Shown: positions 36,101 to 45,713, counted from the first letter of the stretch. The stretch is DNA of 64,000 nucleotides from Christiangramia echinicola DSM 19838 (GCF_000423065.1 NZ_AUHG01000012.1:186001-250000), one strand, 5' to 3'. The notes: generated by a model from the letters alone, not told the origin. Numbers and translations: made by a program.

Positions 36101-36138
36101 AAAAAAACCCTTTAAACAAAACAGTCTAAAGGGTCTTT
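36101..36138 (-). terminator. rho-independent terminator of the Lrp-type gene
   Basis: On the minus strand ACCCTTTA ... TAAAGGGT forms the stem, followed by seven T. It separates the Lrp regulator gene from ppc downstream. Confidence 0.8.
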
Positions 36139-36157
36139 AATATAAGTTTAGGACTGT

Positions 36158-36637
36158 TTACATATCTTTAAAAATAGAATGCATCAGCCTCTTTTTATCA
36201 TTAATGCTCTCCTCTAGAGAAATCATAGTTTCTGTTCTATAAACACCTTCGATATCATCTAACTGAAAAATGATCTCTTTTGCATGTTGTGTATTCTTCG
36301 CACGAATCTTACAAAACACATTGAATTTGCCTGTGGTAACATGGGCTACAGTTACAAATGGGATTTCATTGATTCTCTCAAGCACAAATTTTGTTTGAGA
36401 AGTATTTTTCAGAAAAACACCTACATATGCGATAAAAGCATATCCTAGTTTTTTATAATCCAGGGTTAAGGAAGAACCTATAATTATACCGGCCTCTTCC
36501 ATTTTTTTTACTCTAACATGGACAGTCCCGGCAGAGATCAATAATTTCTTAGCAATATCGGTAAATGGAGTTCTCGTATTCTCGATTAACATATCGAGGA
36601 TCTGATGATCTGTTTCGTCTAATTTAAACTTGGCCAT
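36158..36637 (-). CDS. Lrp/AsnC family transcriptional regulator
   Basis: This protein has 159 residues from the ATG at 36637 (MAKFKLDETDHQILDML); the TTG two codons upstream is not favoured. An N-terminal winged helix (DIAKKLLISAGTVHVRVKKMEEAGII) is followed by the RAM/AsnC ligand-binding domain (about 70-150) with FIAYVGVFLK and the glycine-containing VTTGKFNVFCKI turn. The family senses amino acids and forms octamers. Its target is not evident; it is upstream of ppc but separated by a terminator. The M14 gene on the same strand ends 72 nt before this gene. Confidence 0.93.
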   Translation of the reverse strand: MAKFKLDETDHQILDMLIENTRTPFTDIAKKLLISAGTVHVRVKKMEEAGIIIGSSLTLDYKKLGYAFIAYVGVFLKNTSQTKFVLERINEIPFVTVAHVTTGKFNVFCKIRAKNTQHAKEIIFQLDDIEGVYRTETMISLEESINDKKRLMHSIFKDM

Positions 36638-36709
36638 TTTCAACGTCTTTTTTTAATGAACTTCAAAATTAATACAAAATCATTGAATTATTGACAATTT
36701 TTTTGACAA

Positions 36710-37876
36710 TTACACGTATTTAACCTCTAATTCTGTACCATTTATGACAATTTTATTAACTATAACGTTTTCGCCAAGTTTTGCTTTTTCTGGCAAACTA
36801 ACCTCCTGTCCAGACGCATCTATTTCTCTATGAGCGAATTTTGATATTTTTTCCTGAATTTTCTCCACCACTGGAATAAATTCTATCGATTCCCCCTTTA
36901 AAATTTCTTTAAACTGAATACTAATTTCACACTCCTTTCCATTCAATCTGCCATTCCTGATTATTACATCATTAAATAATTTCTGATTTTCCGGGATATC
37001 GAAGTACTTCCTGTAGCCAGCTACATCACCATCGAATTCAGAAATTTGATACAAGCAGGAAACGAGAGCCTGGAACACAAATTTTCTAGTCTCCTCTCTT
37101 TGGTAATCTCCCGGGAAGTGCCCGGCCTCAAATAATATAGTTGGAGTATTTAAAAATTGAAAAGTATCCCCGGCACAGTTAATATTGAAAGCATCATCAT
37201 ACCTGCCAATCCTGCCTTTTAAGTCCTCATAGAGATCCTCTGCCATTCCTGCGATCAAAGACATACTTTGCTTTCTAAATTCATCAATGTTGCGCTCCTG
37301 GTCTTTAGAAGGAGTCAAAAATGAGAGTGTTGCAGGTTCATTGTTTTCTCCGGCACTAAAAATAGTTCGTTGATCATGAAGATTTAAACAATAATGAGGT
37401 TGGATCCTTTTATATTGATCCATCAGGATCCTACTCTCTGGTTGAGACAGATCCTGCATATCGCGATTTAAATCCACTCCATGGAAATTTACCCGGGTAT
37501 AAGCCTTTGCTCCATCTGGGTTTAAAACAGGAATCACGAAGAGCGTACAGCGTTCTAAAATATCAGATAATATTAATTCATCATCTTTTTGTGTAAAGGC
37601 ATTCAGCAAATCAAAAACGGCATTCGTAGTGGTTCCTTCATTTCCATGCATTTGAGACCAGGCCAGGATTTTAATTTTTCCGCTACCTAAAATGATCATA
37701 CTGATAGGTCTTTCCTGAACGGAATTTCCTATTACGTCTATTCTAAATTTATCTGAAAGATCATTTTTAAACAGATCCAGATCCAGATTTGTAACATATC
37801 TACCGGTTACTTTTTGAAATTTTATTCGGGAATAATAAGCTTCCTGAAAAAGATTTTTAAGCACTTGATTCTTCAT
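36710..37876 (-). CDS. M14 family zinc carboxypeptidase
   Basis: This protein has 388 residues from the ATG at 37876 (MKNQVLKNLFQEAYYS). Upstream TTG (37918) and ATG (37894) codons lie in or above the promoter and are not favoured. Zinc ligands His77 and Glu80 (SQMHGNEGTT) and His167 (NLHDQR), the substrate Asn-Arg pair in VDLNRDM (Arg138), and the catalytic Glu250 (TILFEAGHFPGDY) are all present. No signal peptide is visible, so it is likely cytoplasmic. M14 enzymes remove C-terminal residues or act on murein peptides and small amide substrates. The gene is divergent from an XRE regulator, with TGTAAACA-like repeats overlapping its promoter and start codon. Confidence 0.9.
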   Translation of the reverse strand: MKNQVLKNLFQEAYYSRIKFQKVTGRYVTNLDLDLFKNDLSDKFRIDVIGNSVQERPISMIILGSGKIKILAWSQMHGNEGTTTNAVFDLLNAFTQKDDELILSDILERCTLFVIPVLNPDGAKAYTRVNFHGVDLNRDMQDLSQPESRILMDQYKRIQPHYCLNLHDQRTIFSAGENNEPATLSFLTPSKDQERNIDEFRKQSMSLIAGMAEDLYEDLKGRIGRYDDAFNINCAGDTFQFLNTPTILFEAGHFPGDYQREETRKFVFQALVSCLYQISEFDGDVAGYRKYFDIPENQKLFNDVIIRNGRLNGKECEISIQFKEILKGESIEFIPVVEKIQEKISKFAHREIDASGQEVSLPEKAKLGENVIVNKIVINGTELEVKYV

Positions 37877-37881
37877 GTTTA

Positions 37882-37889
37882 CAAAATTA
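37882..37889 (-). promoter_or_regulatory. -7 element TAATTTTG of the M14 gene
   Basis: Perfect minus-strand TAnnTTTG match ending 5 nt before the ATG at 37876, so the mRNA would be leaderless or nearly so. A TTG 16 nt upstream (37906-37908) is a possible -33 element. The box overlaps the TGTTTACA site at 37876-37883. Confidence 0.55.
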
Positions 37890-38098
37890 AACATTGTATA
37901 TTTTACAATTGTAAACAACCAAAATTAACTCAATTGTAAACATTTGTAAACAACGGAAGAATACCAGTAAACATGAGCCTTGGAAAAAATCCTATTAAAT
38001 TAAACATACAATTTAAACTATTGTTTTTTAGTTAGTTAAACTATTTTAATTAAAGTATGTATTCATCAATAATATTAATGTTTACATGTGTAACATTG

Positions 38099-38106
38099 TA
38101 TATTTG
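38099..38106 (+). promoter_or_regulatory. -7 element TATATTTG of the XRE gene
   Basis: Perfect TAnnTTTG match 50 nt before the XRE ATG. It is interleaved with the TGTAAATA and TGTAACA sites, which is what an autoregulated promoter would show. Confidence 0.55.
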
Positions 38107-38156
38107 TAAATATTATTTACATTTGTAAATGTAGTTCACATCTCATTTATGTTACA

Positions 38157-38576
38157 ATGGTAAACACAGAAAAGTTCGCTTCACGATTGAATAAAATCCT
38201 GGATTTTTATGACTTATCGGCTGCTTCTTTTGCAGATAAAATTGAAGTTGGCCGCTCTTCTATTTCCCATATTTTATCCGGGAGAAATAAACCTAGTCTG
38301 GATTTTGTAATGAAAGTGGTGAAGAATTTTCCGGAAGTTGAGTTGTACTGGTTGCTAAATGGAAAAGGGAAATTTCCTGCCGATTCAGATTCTCCTGCCG
38401 AAACAGGAATTAGTATGAAGGACGATAGATCTACTCCTTCTAACTCGATTCAGCAGCCAATTAAAAATAGTTCGCCTGAACCACCAACGTCATTTCCAGC
38501 TGGAAAACCTGGAAAAGAAATTCAGAAGATCGTAATATTTTATAAGGACGGAAGTTTTGAGGCCTTCGAAAATTGA
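38157..38576 (+). CDS. XRE-type (Cro/CI) helix-turn-helix regulator
   Basis: This is a 139-residue protein. Residues 6-66 are a five-helix Cro/CI domain with SAASFADKIEVGRSSISHIL and the typical SGRNKPSLDFVMKVVKNFP extension. A low-complexity Ser/Pro linker (about 75-118) follows. The last 20 residues, KEIQKIVIFYKDGSFEAFEN, form a conserved-looking beta-strand tail seen in other flavobacterial XRE proteins. No peptidase or ligand-binding domain is present. It is divergent from the M14 carboxypeptidase gene, and the shared region holds an operator array that also covers its own start codon, so autoregulation and control of the M14 gene are likely (inference). Confidence 0.9.
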   Translation: MVNTEKFASRLNKILDFYDLSAASFADKIEVGRSSISHILSGRNKPSLDFVMKVVKNFPEVELYWLLNGKGKFPADSDSPAETGISMKDDRSTPSNSIQQPIKNSSPEPPTSFPAGKPGKEIQKIVIFYKDGSFEAFEN

Positions 38577-38607
38577 TTATTCCGTTTAAATTGAATTATT
38601 TTGCAGT

Positions 38608-38985
38608 ATGAATAGAATTGCTGCATTATTAAGTCTTTTCCTGATATCTTCCTGTTTCAATCCTGAAAGGAACTGTAAAGACTTTAAAACCGGTACCTAT
38701 GAATTTGAAAGCTTCATCAACGGCGAACTGGTAACCTCAAGGTTTATTCGTAATGATAGTATAGAGATCGAAAAGTTCATGGGTAATACCGATACCTCTT
38801 CCGTTAGATGGATCAATGAATGCGAGTATATCCTGAAGAATATGAATCCAGACGGTATGGCCGAAGAAAAGGCGATTCACATCAAAATACTTTCAACCAC
38901 GAAGAATGGCTATACCTTTGAATACGGCCAGGTGGGTGATGCAAAGAAAGTAAAAGGAAAGGTTCAGAAAGTTTCGAAAAACTAA
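38608..38985 (+). CDS. small lipoprotein of unknown function
   Basis: This 125-residue protein has a lipoprotein signal peptide (MNRIAALLSLFLISSC, lipobox LISSC with Cys16). The mature part is a ~110-residue beta-rich domain with DFKTGTYEFESFINGELVTSRFIRND and two further Cys. It is recognisable as a conserved flavobacterial lipoprotein that databases sometimes mislabel after its topoisomerase neighbour. The gene follows the XRE gene by 31 nt on the same strand and overlaps the 3' end of mscL by four bases. A near-consensus -7 box (TATTTTG) lies just before the ATG. Confidence 0.82.
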   Translation: MNRIAALLSLFLISSCFNPERNCKDFKTGTYEFESFINGELVTSRFIRNDSIEIEKFMGNTDTSSVRWINECEYILKNMNPDGMAEEKAIHIKILSTTKNGYTFEYGQVGDAKKVKGKVQKVSKN

Positions 38986-39428
38986 CTTTGTTTCTCTCGC
39001 AACAATTTATTCTGTTCCTCCATTTTATCATTTAAACTGGATAACAGCTCAATATCTTTAGGGGTAACCACCTTGGTATTCTTGGGATCCTGGGCTTTAT
39101 TACGAAAGCGGTTCATAAATTTCACCACAAGAAACACCACGAAACCAATTACCAGAAAATCTATAAGCGTTTCTATCAAAAGACCATAGCCCACAGAAAC
39201 CTCTTCCATATAATTTGCCTCTCCTGGAATTCCTGAGGCATCCTGAAGAATAACTTTTCTATCAGCGTAATTAACACCGTTAGTAAGCATACTTAATGGC
39301 GGCATAATGATCTGTTTCACCAGCACATCAACCACTTTATTAAAGGCGGTACCAATGATGATACCCACCGCCATATCTATCATATTGCCTTTTACAGCAA
39401 ATTCTTTGAACTCCTTAAATATTCCCAT
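38982..39428 (-). CDS. mscL: large-conductance mechanosensitive channel MscL
   Basis: In this 148-residue protein the N-terminal amphipathic helix MGIFKEFKEFAVKGNMIDMA and pore helix VGIIIGTAFNKVVDVLVKQIIMPPLS match MscL closely. TM2 is LLIETLIDFLVIGFVVFLVVK, and a C-terminal helical bundle follows. It is slightly longer than E. coli MscL (136) because of the periplasmic loop. It forms the last emergency valve in hypo-osmotic shock. Its start codon overlaps the parC stop by one base, so it is translated from the parE-parC transcript, an unusual partner for a topoisomerase. Confidence 0.96.
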   Translation of the reverse strand: MGIFKEFKEFAVKGNMIDMAVGIIIGTAFNKVVDVLVKQIIMPPLSMLTNGVNYADRKVILQDASGIPGEANYMEEVSVGYGLLIETLIDFLVIGFVVFLVVKFMNRFRNKAQDPKNTKVVTPKDIELLSSLNDKMEEQNKLLREKQS

Positions 39429-42073
39429 TATTCATCAAATAATGATGGTTGTTCATCTGAGTTCTTATTTTTCTCAGGAGATTTAATTTCTCCCGACTGG
39501 ATGTCTTCTCCAGATATTTCCTGTTTTCCTGCAGATTCTTTTTGTTCGTCTTCACTCTCTACTTCCTGAGCCTCATACGGAATTGGGTCTAGCGGATTTA
39601 TCTGATTAACCTTTTCTGAAGTAAGTTGATTACCCTGAGCTTTTATACCTTTTACAGATATAAATTCTGCGATATTAATTTCTTCATTCTCTCTTCGCTC
39701 TTTCCCTTTAGGCTTGGTATAAACGATCTCAGCCATTGGATAATAATCTGTAGAAACCATCTCGAGGAACGAATCTTCATGGTCTGAAATAAATTTCTCT
39801 TCTTTATCTGGATGTTCGATAAGGAAACGCTTTACATAATAACGTTCTTTTTCCGGCTCCCAATAAATTGCGGAAACTGGCTTATCCTTGGACCATTTCT
39901 CCAGAACTATGATCTCATTATCAAATCTGGTAGTTAGTTCAGGTTTAATAGTTTTTGCAATTCCATCCTGGGTAACTATCAGTAATCGGTCTTCTCCCTT
40001 GAATTCACCTAGCAGCTCCCCTCTTTCGTCTACATTCAGTCTTTTCACAGTTTCGTCAAACCAGATCCTTCGAGGTTTAAGAGTAGAAACTCCTTCTTCC
40101 TTCATCTCGATCCGTTTTACTGAATACTTGGTAACTATATTTCCTTTTACATTCCGGCCTTTGATCAATACGTCAGCAAAATCCAGATCGAATTTCACTT
40201 TTCTTATGCTTCCTACCTGGCGTAGCAATACGTTGATCACTTCTGCCTCACCGTTAGGGTTAGCTGAGAAATAAAGAACTTTTGAATCTTTTTTACCCTG
40301 ACTAAGATCGTATTCACGGTCCCTGGTAACTGAAGTTACGGAGAAGCGCTTCACATAAGTGTTACCTGCTTTACCGTCACGATAAACCATATTATAGATG
40401 GTTCTCTTATCCTTTTTCTTGAATATAGCAACGTGGATAATATCCTTACCTATAAAAGTTTTGGAGTCCACCTTGGTAACCATCATCTTACCATCAGCAG
40501 TAAAACAGATCACATCATCAATATCTGAACATTCTGTTACATACTCATCTTTTTTAAGGGAAGTACCAACGAAGCCTTCTGCTCTATTTACATAGAGTTT
40601 GGTATTTCTAATCACAACCTTGGTTGCTTCTATATCTTCAAAAAGTCTAAGTTCAGTCTTTCTTTCTTTTCCTGTACCGTAATCTTTTTTAAGCTTTTTG
40701 AAATAGTCTACTGCAAAATCAACAATATTATCAAGGTGATGTTTCACCTGAGCGATCTCACCTTCCAGTGCATCGATCTTTTGCTGAGCTTTATCGATAT
40801 CAAATTTTGAAATCCTTTTAATTCGAATTTCAGTTAATCTAACTATATCTTCTTCAGTAACCGCACGCTTAAGATGCTTTGTAAAAGGCTTTAAACCTCT
40901 ATCTATGGCCTGGATAACTCCATCCCAGGTTTCCTCCTCTTCAATATCCCGGTAAATACGATTTTCAATAAAAATTCTTTCTAAAGAAGCAAAATGCCAG
41001 CTTTCTTCGAGTTCATCCAGTTTTATCTCCAGTTCACGTTTCAGCAAATGCAAAGTATGATCTGTAGATCTCCGTAAAACTTCTGAAACACCAAGAAAAA
41101 TTGGCTTATGATCTATGATCACACAGCCAAGCGGCGCCAGGGAATTTTCACATTGAGTAAAGGCATAAAGCGCATCAATGGTCCTGTCTGGCGACATATT
41201 ATTTGGTAAATGAATAAGGATCTCGACTTCGGCAGCAGTGTTATCTTCGATCTTCTTGATCTTGATCTTTCCTTTTTCGTTGGCCTTTAATATAGAATCA
41301 ATAAGACTGGACGTATTAGTACCATAAGGGATCTCATTGATCACCAGGGTATTTTTATCCTGCTGATTTATCTTGGCTCTAATTCTCACACGTCCGCCTC
41401 GTTTCCCATCATTATAATTAGAAACATCAGCAATACCACCCGTTGGAAAATCAGGAAAGAGCTTAAAGCTTTTTCCCCTTAAATGATTAATAGAAGCATC
41501 TATTAACTCATTAAAGTTATGCGGAAGAAACCTTGTGCTTAAACCAACTGCAATACCTTCGGCTCCCTGAGCCAAAAGCATCGGGAATTTCACTGGAAGG
41601 TTTACCGGCTCCTGTTTTCTACCATCATAAGAAAGCTGCCATTCAGTCAATTTTGGGCTAAAAAGTACTTCCAGGGCAAACTTAGAAAGCCTGGCCTCAA
41701 TATAACGAGGTGCAGCCGCCCGGTCTCCGGTAAGTATATTTCCCCAGTTTCCCTGAGTATCTATCAATATATCTTTCTGACCAATTTGAACCATGGCATC
41801 ACCAATACTCGCATCACCGTGAGGGTGATACTGCATGGTGTGTCCAACAATATTGGCAACCTTATTGTAACGACCATCATCCAGATCTTTCATGGAATGC
41901 ATGATACGGCGTTGTACTGGTTTAAATCCGTCTTCTATTGCAGGTACCGCCCGTTCCAGGATTACATATGAAGCATAATCCAGGAACCAGTCTTTGTACA
42001 TGCCGGTTACCTTTATAAGTTCTTCTTTATTCTCAAACTGCTCTTCCTGAGCTCCTTCTTGGTTTTCTTCCAT
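39428..42073 (-). CDS. parC: DNA topoisomerase IV subunit A
   Basis: In this 881-residue protein the catalytic Tyr is Tyr124 (APRYIEARLS) and the quinolone pocket is HPHGDASIGDAM (83-94). It differs from the gyrA in this window by its shorter, divergent C-terminal domain without a GyrA box and by an acidic, low-complexity tail of ~80 residues (from about EVESEDEQKESAGKQ onward). With ParE it decatenates daughter chromosomes. It is encoded in the chain parE - small membrane protein - parC - mscL, with 4-, 1- and 1-nt overlaps. Confidence 0.95.
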   Translation of the reverse strand: MEENQEGAQEEQFENKEELIKVTGMYKDWFLDYASYVILERAVPAIEDGFKPVQRRIMHSMKDLDDGRYNKVANIVGHTMQYHPHGDASIGDAMVQIGQKDILIDTQGNWGNILTGDRAAAPRYIEARLSKFALEVLFSPKLTEWQLSYDGRKQEPVNLPVKFPMLLAQGAEGIAVGLSTRFLPHNFNELIDASINHLRGKSFKLFPDFPTGGIADVSNYNDGKRGGRVRIRAKINQQDKNTLVINEIPYGTNTSSLIDSILKANEKGKIKIKKIEDNTAAEVEILIHLPNNMSPDRTIDALYAFTQCENSLAPLGCVIIDHKPIFLGVSEVLRRSTDHTLHLLKRELEIKLDELEESWHFASLERIFIENRIYRDIEEEETWDGVIQAIDRGLKPFTKHLKRAVTEEDIVRLTEIRIKRISKFDIDKAQQKIDALEGEIAQVKHHLDNIVDFAVDYFKKLKKDYGTGKERKTELRLFEDIEATKVVIRNTKLYVNRAEGFVGTSLKKDEYVTECSDIDDVICFTADGKMMVTKVDSKTFIGKDIIHVAIFKKKDKRTIYNMVYRDGKAGNTYVKRFSVTSVTRDREYDLSQGKKDSKVLYFSANPNGEAEVINVLLRQVGSIRKVKFDLDFADVLIKGRNVKGNIVTKYSVKRIEMKEEGVSTLKPRRIWFDETVKRLNVDERGELLGEFKGEDRLLIVTQDGIAKTIKPELTTRFDNEIIVLEKWSKDKPVSAIYWEPEKERYYVKRFLIEHPDKEEKFISDHEDSFLEMVSTDYYPMAEIVYTKPKGKERRENEEINIAEFISVKGIKAQGNQLTSEKVNQINPLDPIPYEAQEVESEDEQKESAGKQEISGEDIQSGEIKSPEKNKNSDEQPSLFDE

Positions 42074-42567
42074 TAGGCAGTAACTTTAGGAGTGGTTTCT
42101 AACACTTTATTCAAAGAGTCCACCATTCCCTTTTTCTTTTTTCGGGTTAAAAATGTTGTATTGAAAGTATATTTTCTATAGCCTCTTTTCCTTTTAGAGC
42201 TTATATAAATGGTTAATGCTGAATAGAATCCTAAATCAACAAAATTGAATTTCCCCAACTTTCGTTTTGGAAATTCAGCTTTCTTCACGCGGTACTCCAT
42301 GAATTTTGAAAAGAAGACTCCGTTATTCTTAAAATTTAAGGTTTCTCCGTCACTATCAAAATCAAATGTCTGTCCTATTCTATGCACATACAAACCTATA
42401 AGCAAAGTAATAATATTCGGCAGAAAATGGCTAAAGGTTAGATCTTGTTCATTATCTGAAGACATCATGATCTCTATATTCACAAAAATATTAGTGACAA
42501 ACACTGCTACAAGAACAATGTAAATAGAAGGAATTATCTTGACCTCGGTTTTATTGGTAAATCTCAT
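42073..42567 (-). CDS. small membrane protein encoded between parE and parC
   Basis: This 164-residue protein has two transmembrane segments (about 11-32 and 46-62) followed by a ~95-residue cytoplasmic domain. That domain is basic and beta-rich ([52 protein letters not shown]) and reminiscent of a bacterial PH-like domain, although I cannot name a family. Start overlaps the parE stop by four bases (ATGA type) and its stop overlaps the parC start by one base, so its synthesis is tied to the topoisomerase IV subunits. No functional link is known to me. Confidence 0.85.
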   Translation of the reverse strand: MRFTNKTEVKIIPSIYIVLVAVFVTNIFVNIEIMMSSDNEQDLTFSHFLPNIITLLIGLYVHRIGQTFDFDSDGETLNFKNNGVFFSKFMEYRVKKAEFPKRKLGKFNFVDLGFYSALTIYISSKRKRGYRKYTFNTTFLTRKKKKGMVDSLNKVLETTPKVTA

Positions 42568-44426
42568 ATTCCAAGTTCTTCAACCAGGTCTAATTCATAT
42601 TTCAGGTTTTCGATAATAAATTCCTGACGATCTGGAGTGTTTTTACCCATATAGAAACTTAGCATTTCTTCGATAGATTTATCCTTGTCCAGCATCACCG
42701 GGTCTAAACGAATATTCTCACCAATAAAATGCACAAATTCATCTGGAGAAATCTCCCCCAAACCTTTAAATCGGGTGATCTCAGGTTTTCCTGAAAGCTT
42801 CTCTATGGCCTGCTTACGCTCCATTTCACTATAACAATAGATCGTTTCTTTCTTATTACGCACCCTGAATAGAGGAGTTTGAAGAATATATAAATGATTT
42901 TCCTTGATCAATTCAGGAAAGAACTGAAGGAAAAATGTGATCAATAATAGCCTAATATGCATTCCATCAACATCGGCATCTGTCGCGATCACAATATTAT
43001 GATATCTAAGATCTTCAAGAGATTCTTCAATATTCAATGCGGCCTGTAGTAGATTGAATTCCTCATTTTCGTAAACGATCTTTTTCGAAAGTCCGTAACT
43101 ATTTAGAGGTTTTCCTTTTAAACTAAAAACCGCCTGGGTAACCACGTCCCTACTTTTGGTAATAGATCCACTCGCCGAGTCACCCTCGGTAATGAATAAT
43201 GTAGTTTCCAGGCAACGTTCATGTTTACTATCACCAAGATGAACCCGGCAATCTCTTAATTTTTTATTATGAAGACTGGCTTTTTTGGCTCTGTCTTTAG
43301 CTAATTTTCTAATTCCTGAAAGATCTTTACGTTCCCTTTCCGCCTGAAGGATCTTACGCTGAAGACTTTCAGCCGTTTCCTGGTTCTTATGCAGGTAATT
43401 ATCCAGATTTCTTTTTACAAAATCATTAATATGGGTTCTAACGGTAGGCAATTTTCCGCCCATATCGGTGGAACCAAGCTTAGTCTTCGTCTGACTTTCA
43501 AAAACCGGTTCCATCACTTTAATACTAATGGCAGCTACAATTGATTTTCTAATATCACTGGCTTCGTAATTCTTACCATAATACTCCCGGATAGTTTTAA
43601 CAACCGCTTCTCTGAATGCGGCAAGATGCGTTCCACCCTGAGAAGTATTCTGCCCATTCACAAAAGAGTGATATTCTTCGCTATATTGAGATTTACTATG
43701 AGTAATAGCAACTTCAATATCTTCACCTTTTAGATGAACAATTGGATATAGCATATCATCTTCATGAATACTATCTCCAAGAAGATCTTTAAGTCCGTTT
43801 TCAGAATAGAACTTCTCACCATTAAAAACTATGGTCAATCCCGGGTTGAGATAGACATAGTTCTTGAGCATTTTCTCTATATATTCATTTCTGAACTTAT
43901 AGTTCTTGAAAATAACCTCATCTGGAACAAAAGTAATCTTGGTTCCTCTTCTGCGTGAAGTTTCATCAAGATGCTCCTCATCCATCAAATTTCCCTGCTC
44001 GAATTCTGCAGCGTGACTTTTAGAATCCCTGGAAGATTCTACACGAAAATATGACGAAAGTGCATTTACAGCTTTTGTACCGACACCGTTAAGACCAACA
44101 GATTTTTTGAAAGCACGGGTATCATACTTACCACCGGTATTCATCTTGGAAACAACATCTACTACTTTCCCAAGAGGTATTCCCCTACCAAAATCACGTA
44201 CGATGACACGCTGGTTCTGCACAGAGATCTCTATAATTTTCCCTGCGCCCATCACGAACTCATCAATACTGTTATCTATAACTTCCTTTAACAGGATATA
44301 TATCCCATCATCCTGACTGGAACCATCTCCAAGTTTCCCGATATACATCCCGGGACGCATACGAATATGTTCCTTCCAGTCTAATGACCGAATATTATCT
44401 TCGGTATATTTAGTATTCTCGCTCAT
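42564..44426 (-). CDS. parE: DNA topoisomerase IV subunit B
   Basis: This 620-residue ATPase subunit shows the GHKL N-domain with [10 protein letters not shown], the [10 protein letters not shown] box, [21 protein letters not shown] and TKAVNALSS. The transducer domain follows, then the TOPRIM domain with [11 protein letters not shown] and [15 protein letters not shown], and [12 protein letters not shown] near the end. Length fits ParE (about 630) rather than GyrB (about 800 with an insert). It heads the parE-orf-parC-mscL operon. The 192-nt upstream gap to ychF is AT-rich and shows no strong -7 box or terminator hairpin that I can defend. Confidence 0.95.
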   Translation of the reverse strand: MSENTKYTEDNIRSLDWKEHIRMRPGMYIGKLGDGSSQDDGIYILLKEVIDNSIDEFVMGAGKIIEISVQNQRVIVRDFGRGIPLGKVVDVVSKMNTGGKYDTRAFKKSVGLNGVGTKAVNALSSYFRVESSRDSKSHAAEFEQGNLMDEEHLDETSRRRGTKITFVPDEVIFKNYKFRNEYIEKMLKNYVYLNPGLTIVFNGEKFYSENGLKDLLGDSIHEDDMLYPIVHLKGEDIEVAITHSKSQYSEEYHSFVNGQNTSQGGTHLAAFREAVVKTIREYYGKNYEASDIRKSIVAAISIKVMEPVFESQTKTKLGSTDMGGKLPTVRTHINDFVKRNLDNYLHKNQETAESLQRKILQAERERKDLSGIRKLAKDRAKKASLHNKKLRDCRVHLGDSKHERCLETTLFITEGDSASGSITKSRDVVTQAVFSLKGKPLNSYGLSKKIVYENEEFNLLQAALNIEESLEDLRYHNIVIATDADVDGMHIRLLLITFFLQFFPELIKENHLYILQTPLFRVRNKKETIYCYSEMERKQAIEKLSGKPEITRFKGLGEISPDEFVHFIGENIRLDPVMLDKDKSIEEMLSFYMGKNTPDRQEFIIENLKYELDLVEELGI

Positions 44427-44618
44427 AGGTAGTAATGGAGTTATGGCCTAAAGATAAGGCAATAGGTAAAAAACCAAAATAGTTATGCCGTAAAGTAATT
44501 AACAAAGATTTTAGAAGAAATGTTAATTACAACCAGATATGAGAGTTATGTAAAAAGATCTTAGAAAAAAATGGATCATCCCCACTTCCTCTATCTAAAA
44601 TCTGAAGTCTAAACCTCT

Positions 44619-45713
44619 TTAGACATTAAAACGGAAATGCATTACATCGCCATCTTTAACGATGTATTCTTTACCTTCCACTCGCATTTTACCGGCATCT
44701 TTAACTTTAGCTTCACTACCATAGCCTACGTAATCGTCATAAGCTATTACCTCAGCTCTAATAAAGCCTTTTTCAAAATCTGTATGTATCACGCCTGCTG
44801 CCTGAGGTGCAGATGCTCCTACAGGAATAGTCCAGGCTCTAACTTCTTTTACCCCGGCCGTAAAATATGTTTGAAGATCAAGCAGCTCATAGGCTCCCCT
44901 AATAAGTTTCGCAGAACCAGGTTCGTCCAGGCCAATATCCTGAAGAAACATTTGTCTTTCTTCAAAATCATCAAGCTCAGTTATATCTGCCTCAGTTCCT
45001 ACGGCAAGTACTAAAACTTCAGCATTTTCATCCTTAACCGCTTCTTTCACTCTTTCAACATGAGCATTACCATCTACAGCAGCTCCTTCATCTACATTAC
45101 AAACATACATCACCGGTTTGTCTGTTATAAACTGCAAGGGTACAATAAATTCCTTCCTTTCATCTTCAGAAAGATCAATCGCTCTAACCGATTTTCCTGC
45201 CTCAAGACCAGCTTTAACTTTAAGTAATGCAGATTCTTCTTTTTGCGCTTCTTTATTCCCTGTCTTTGCAGCTCTTTTTACTTTCTCCAGCTTTTTCTCT
45301 GCAGTCTCAAGATCTTTCAGCTGAAGTTCCATGTCAATAGTTTCCTTATCCCTGATAGGGTCTATAGAACCATCTACATGTACAATATTTTCATTCTCAA
45401 AACATCTTAAAACATGAAGTATAGCATCTGTTTCCCTGATATTTCCTAAAAACTGATTTCCAAGACCTTCTCCTTTACTGGCTCCTTTAACCAAACCGGC
45501 AATATCCACTATCTCTACAGTAGCTGGCATCACTCTTTCAGGGTTTACCAACTCTTCTAGTTTCAACAACCTAGGATCTGGAACGTTTACAACTCCAATA
45601 TTCGGCTCTATAGTACAAAATGGGAAGTTTGCACTTTGAGCTTTAGCATTGCTCAAACAATTAAAAAGTGTTGATTTTCCAACATTTGGTAGTCCTACAA
45701 TTCCAGCTTTCAT
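44619..45713 (-). CDS. ychF: redox-regulated ATPase YchF (Obg family)
   Basis: This 364-residue protein has G1 [12 protein letters not shown] (residues 7-18), G3 [17 protein letters not shown], and a G4 position lacking NKxD (as expected for this ATP-preferring Obg member). A coiled-coil insertion (about 130-175) and a C-terminal TGS domain (about 280-364) ending [17 protein letters not shown] are also present. It binds ribosomes and is implicated in oxidative-stress response and translation fidelity. Length is the family standard (363). It is a single gene with a good promoter. Confidence 0.96.
   Translation of the reverse strand: MKAGIVGLPNVGKSTLFNCLSNAKAQSANFPFCTIEPNIGVVNVPDPRLLKLEELVNPERVMPATVEIVDIAGLVKGASKGEGLGNQFLGNIRETDAILHVLRCFENENIVHVDGSIDPIRDKETIDMELQLKDLETAEKKLEKVKRAAKTGNKEAQKEESALLKVKAGLEAGKSVRAIDLSEDERKEFIVPLQFITDKPVMYVCNVDEGAAVDGNAHVERVKEAVKDENAEVLVLAVGTEADITELDDFEERQMFLQDIGLDEPGSAKLIRGAYELLDLQTYFTAGVKEVRAWTIPVGASAPQAAGVIHTDFEKGFIRAEVIAYDDYVGYGSEAKVKDAGKMRVEGKEYIVKDGDVMHFRFNV

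Larger units (their letters stand above)
37876..38166. promoter_or_regulatory. TGTAAACA/TGTTTACA operator array between M14 and XRE genes
   Basis: At least nine related half-sites occupy two clusters. Near M14: TGTTTACA 37876-37883, the palindrome TTTACAATTGTAAA 37902-37915, TGTAAACA 37935-37942 and 37945-37952, GTAAACA 37967-37973. Near XRE: TGTTTACA 38079-38086, TGTAACA 38089-38095, TGTAAATA 38105-38112, ATTTACAT 38115-38122, TGTAAATG 38124-38131, GTAAACA 38160-38166. Neighbouring copies often start about 10 bp apart, on one face of the helix. The first and last sites overlap the two start codons. The middle (about 37980-38075) is AT-rich without such sites. Confidence 0.72.

Noticed and set aside
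37876-38166. CRISPR-like or mobile-element repeats between M14 and XRE
   Set aside because: The repeats are 7-8 bp, in both orientations, with short irregular spacing, and they overlap promoters; no spacers, cas genes or transposase are present.
39888-40274. 128-codon open frame on the plus strand
   Set aside because: Antisense to parC; Ser/Phe-rich product with no recognisable motif.
44637-45014. 125-codon open frame on the plus strand
   Set aside because: Antisense to ychF; Tyr/Cys-rich product with no independent signal.
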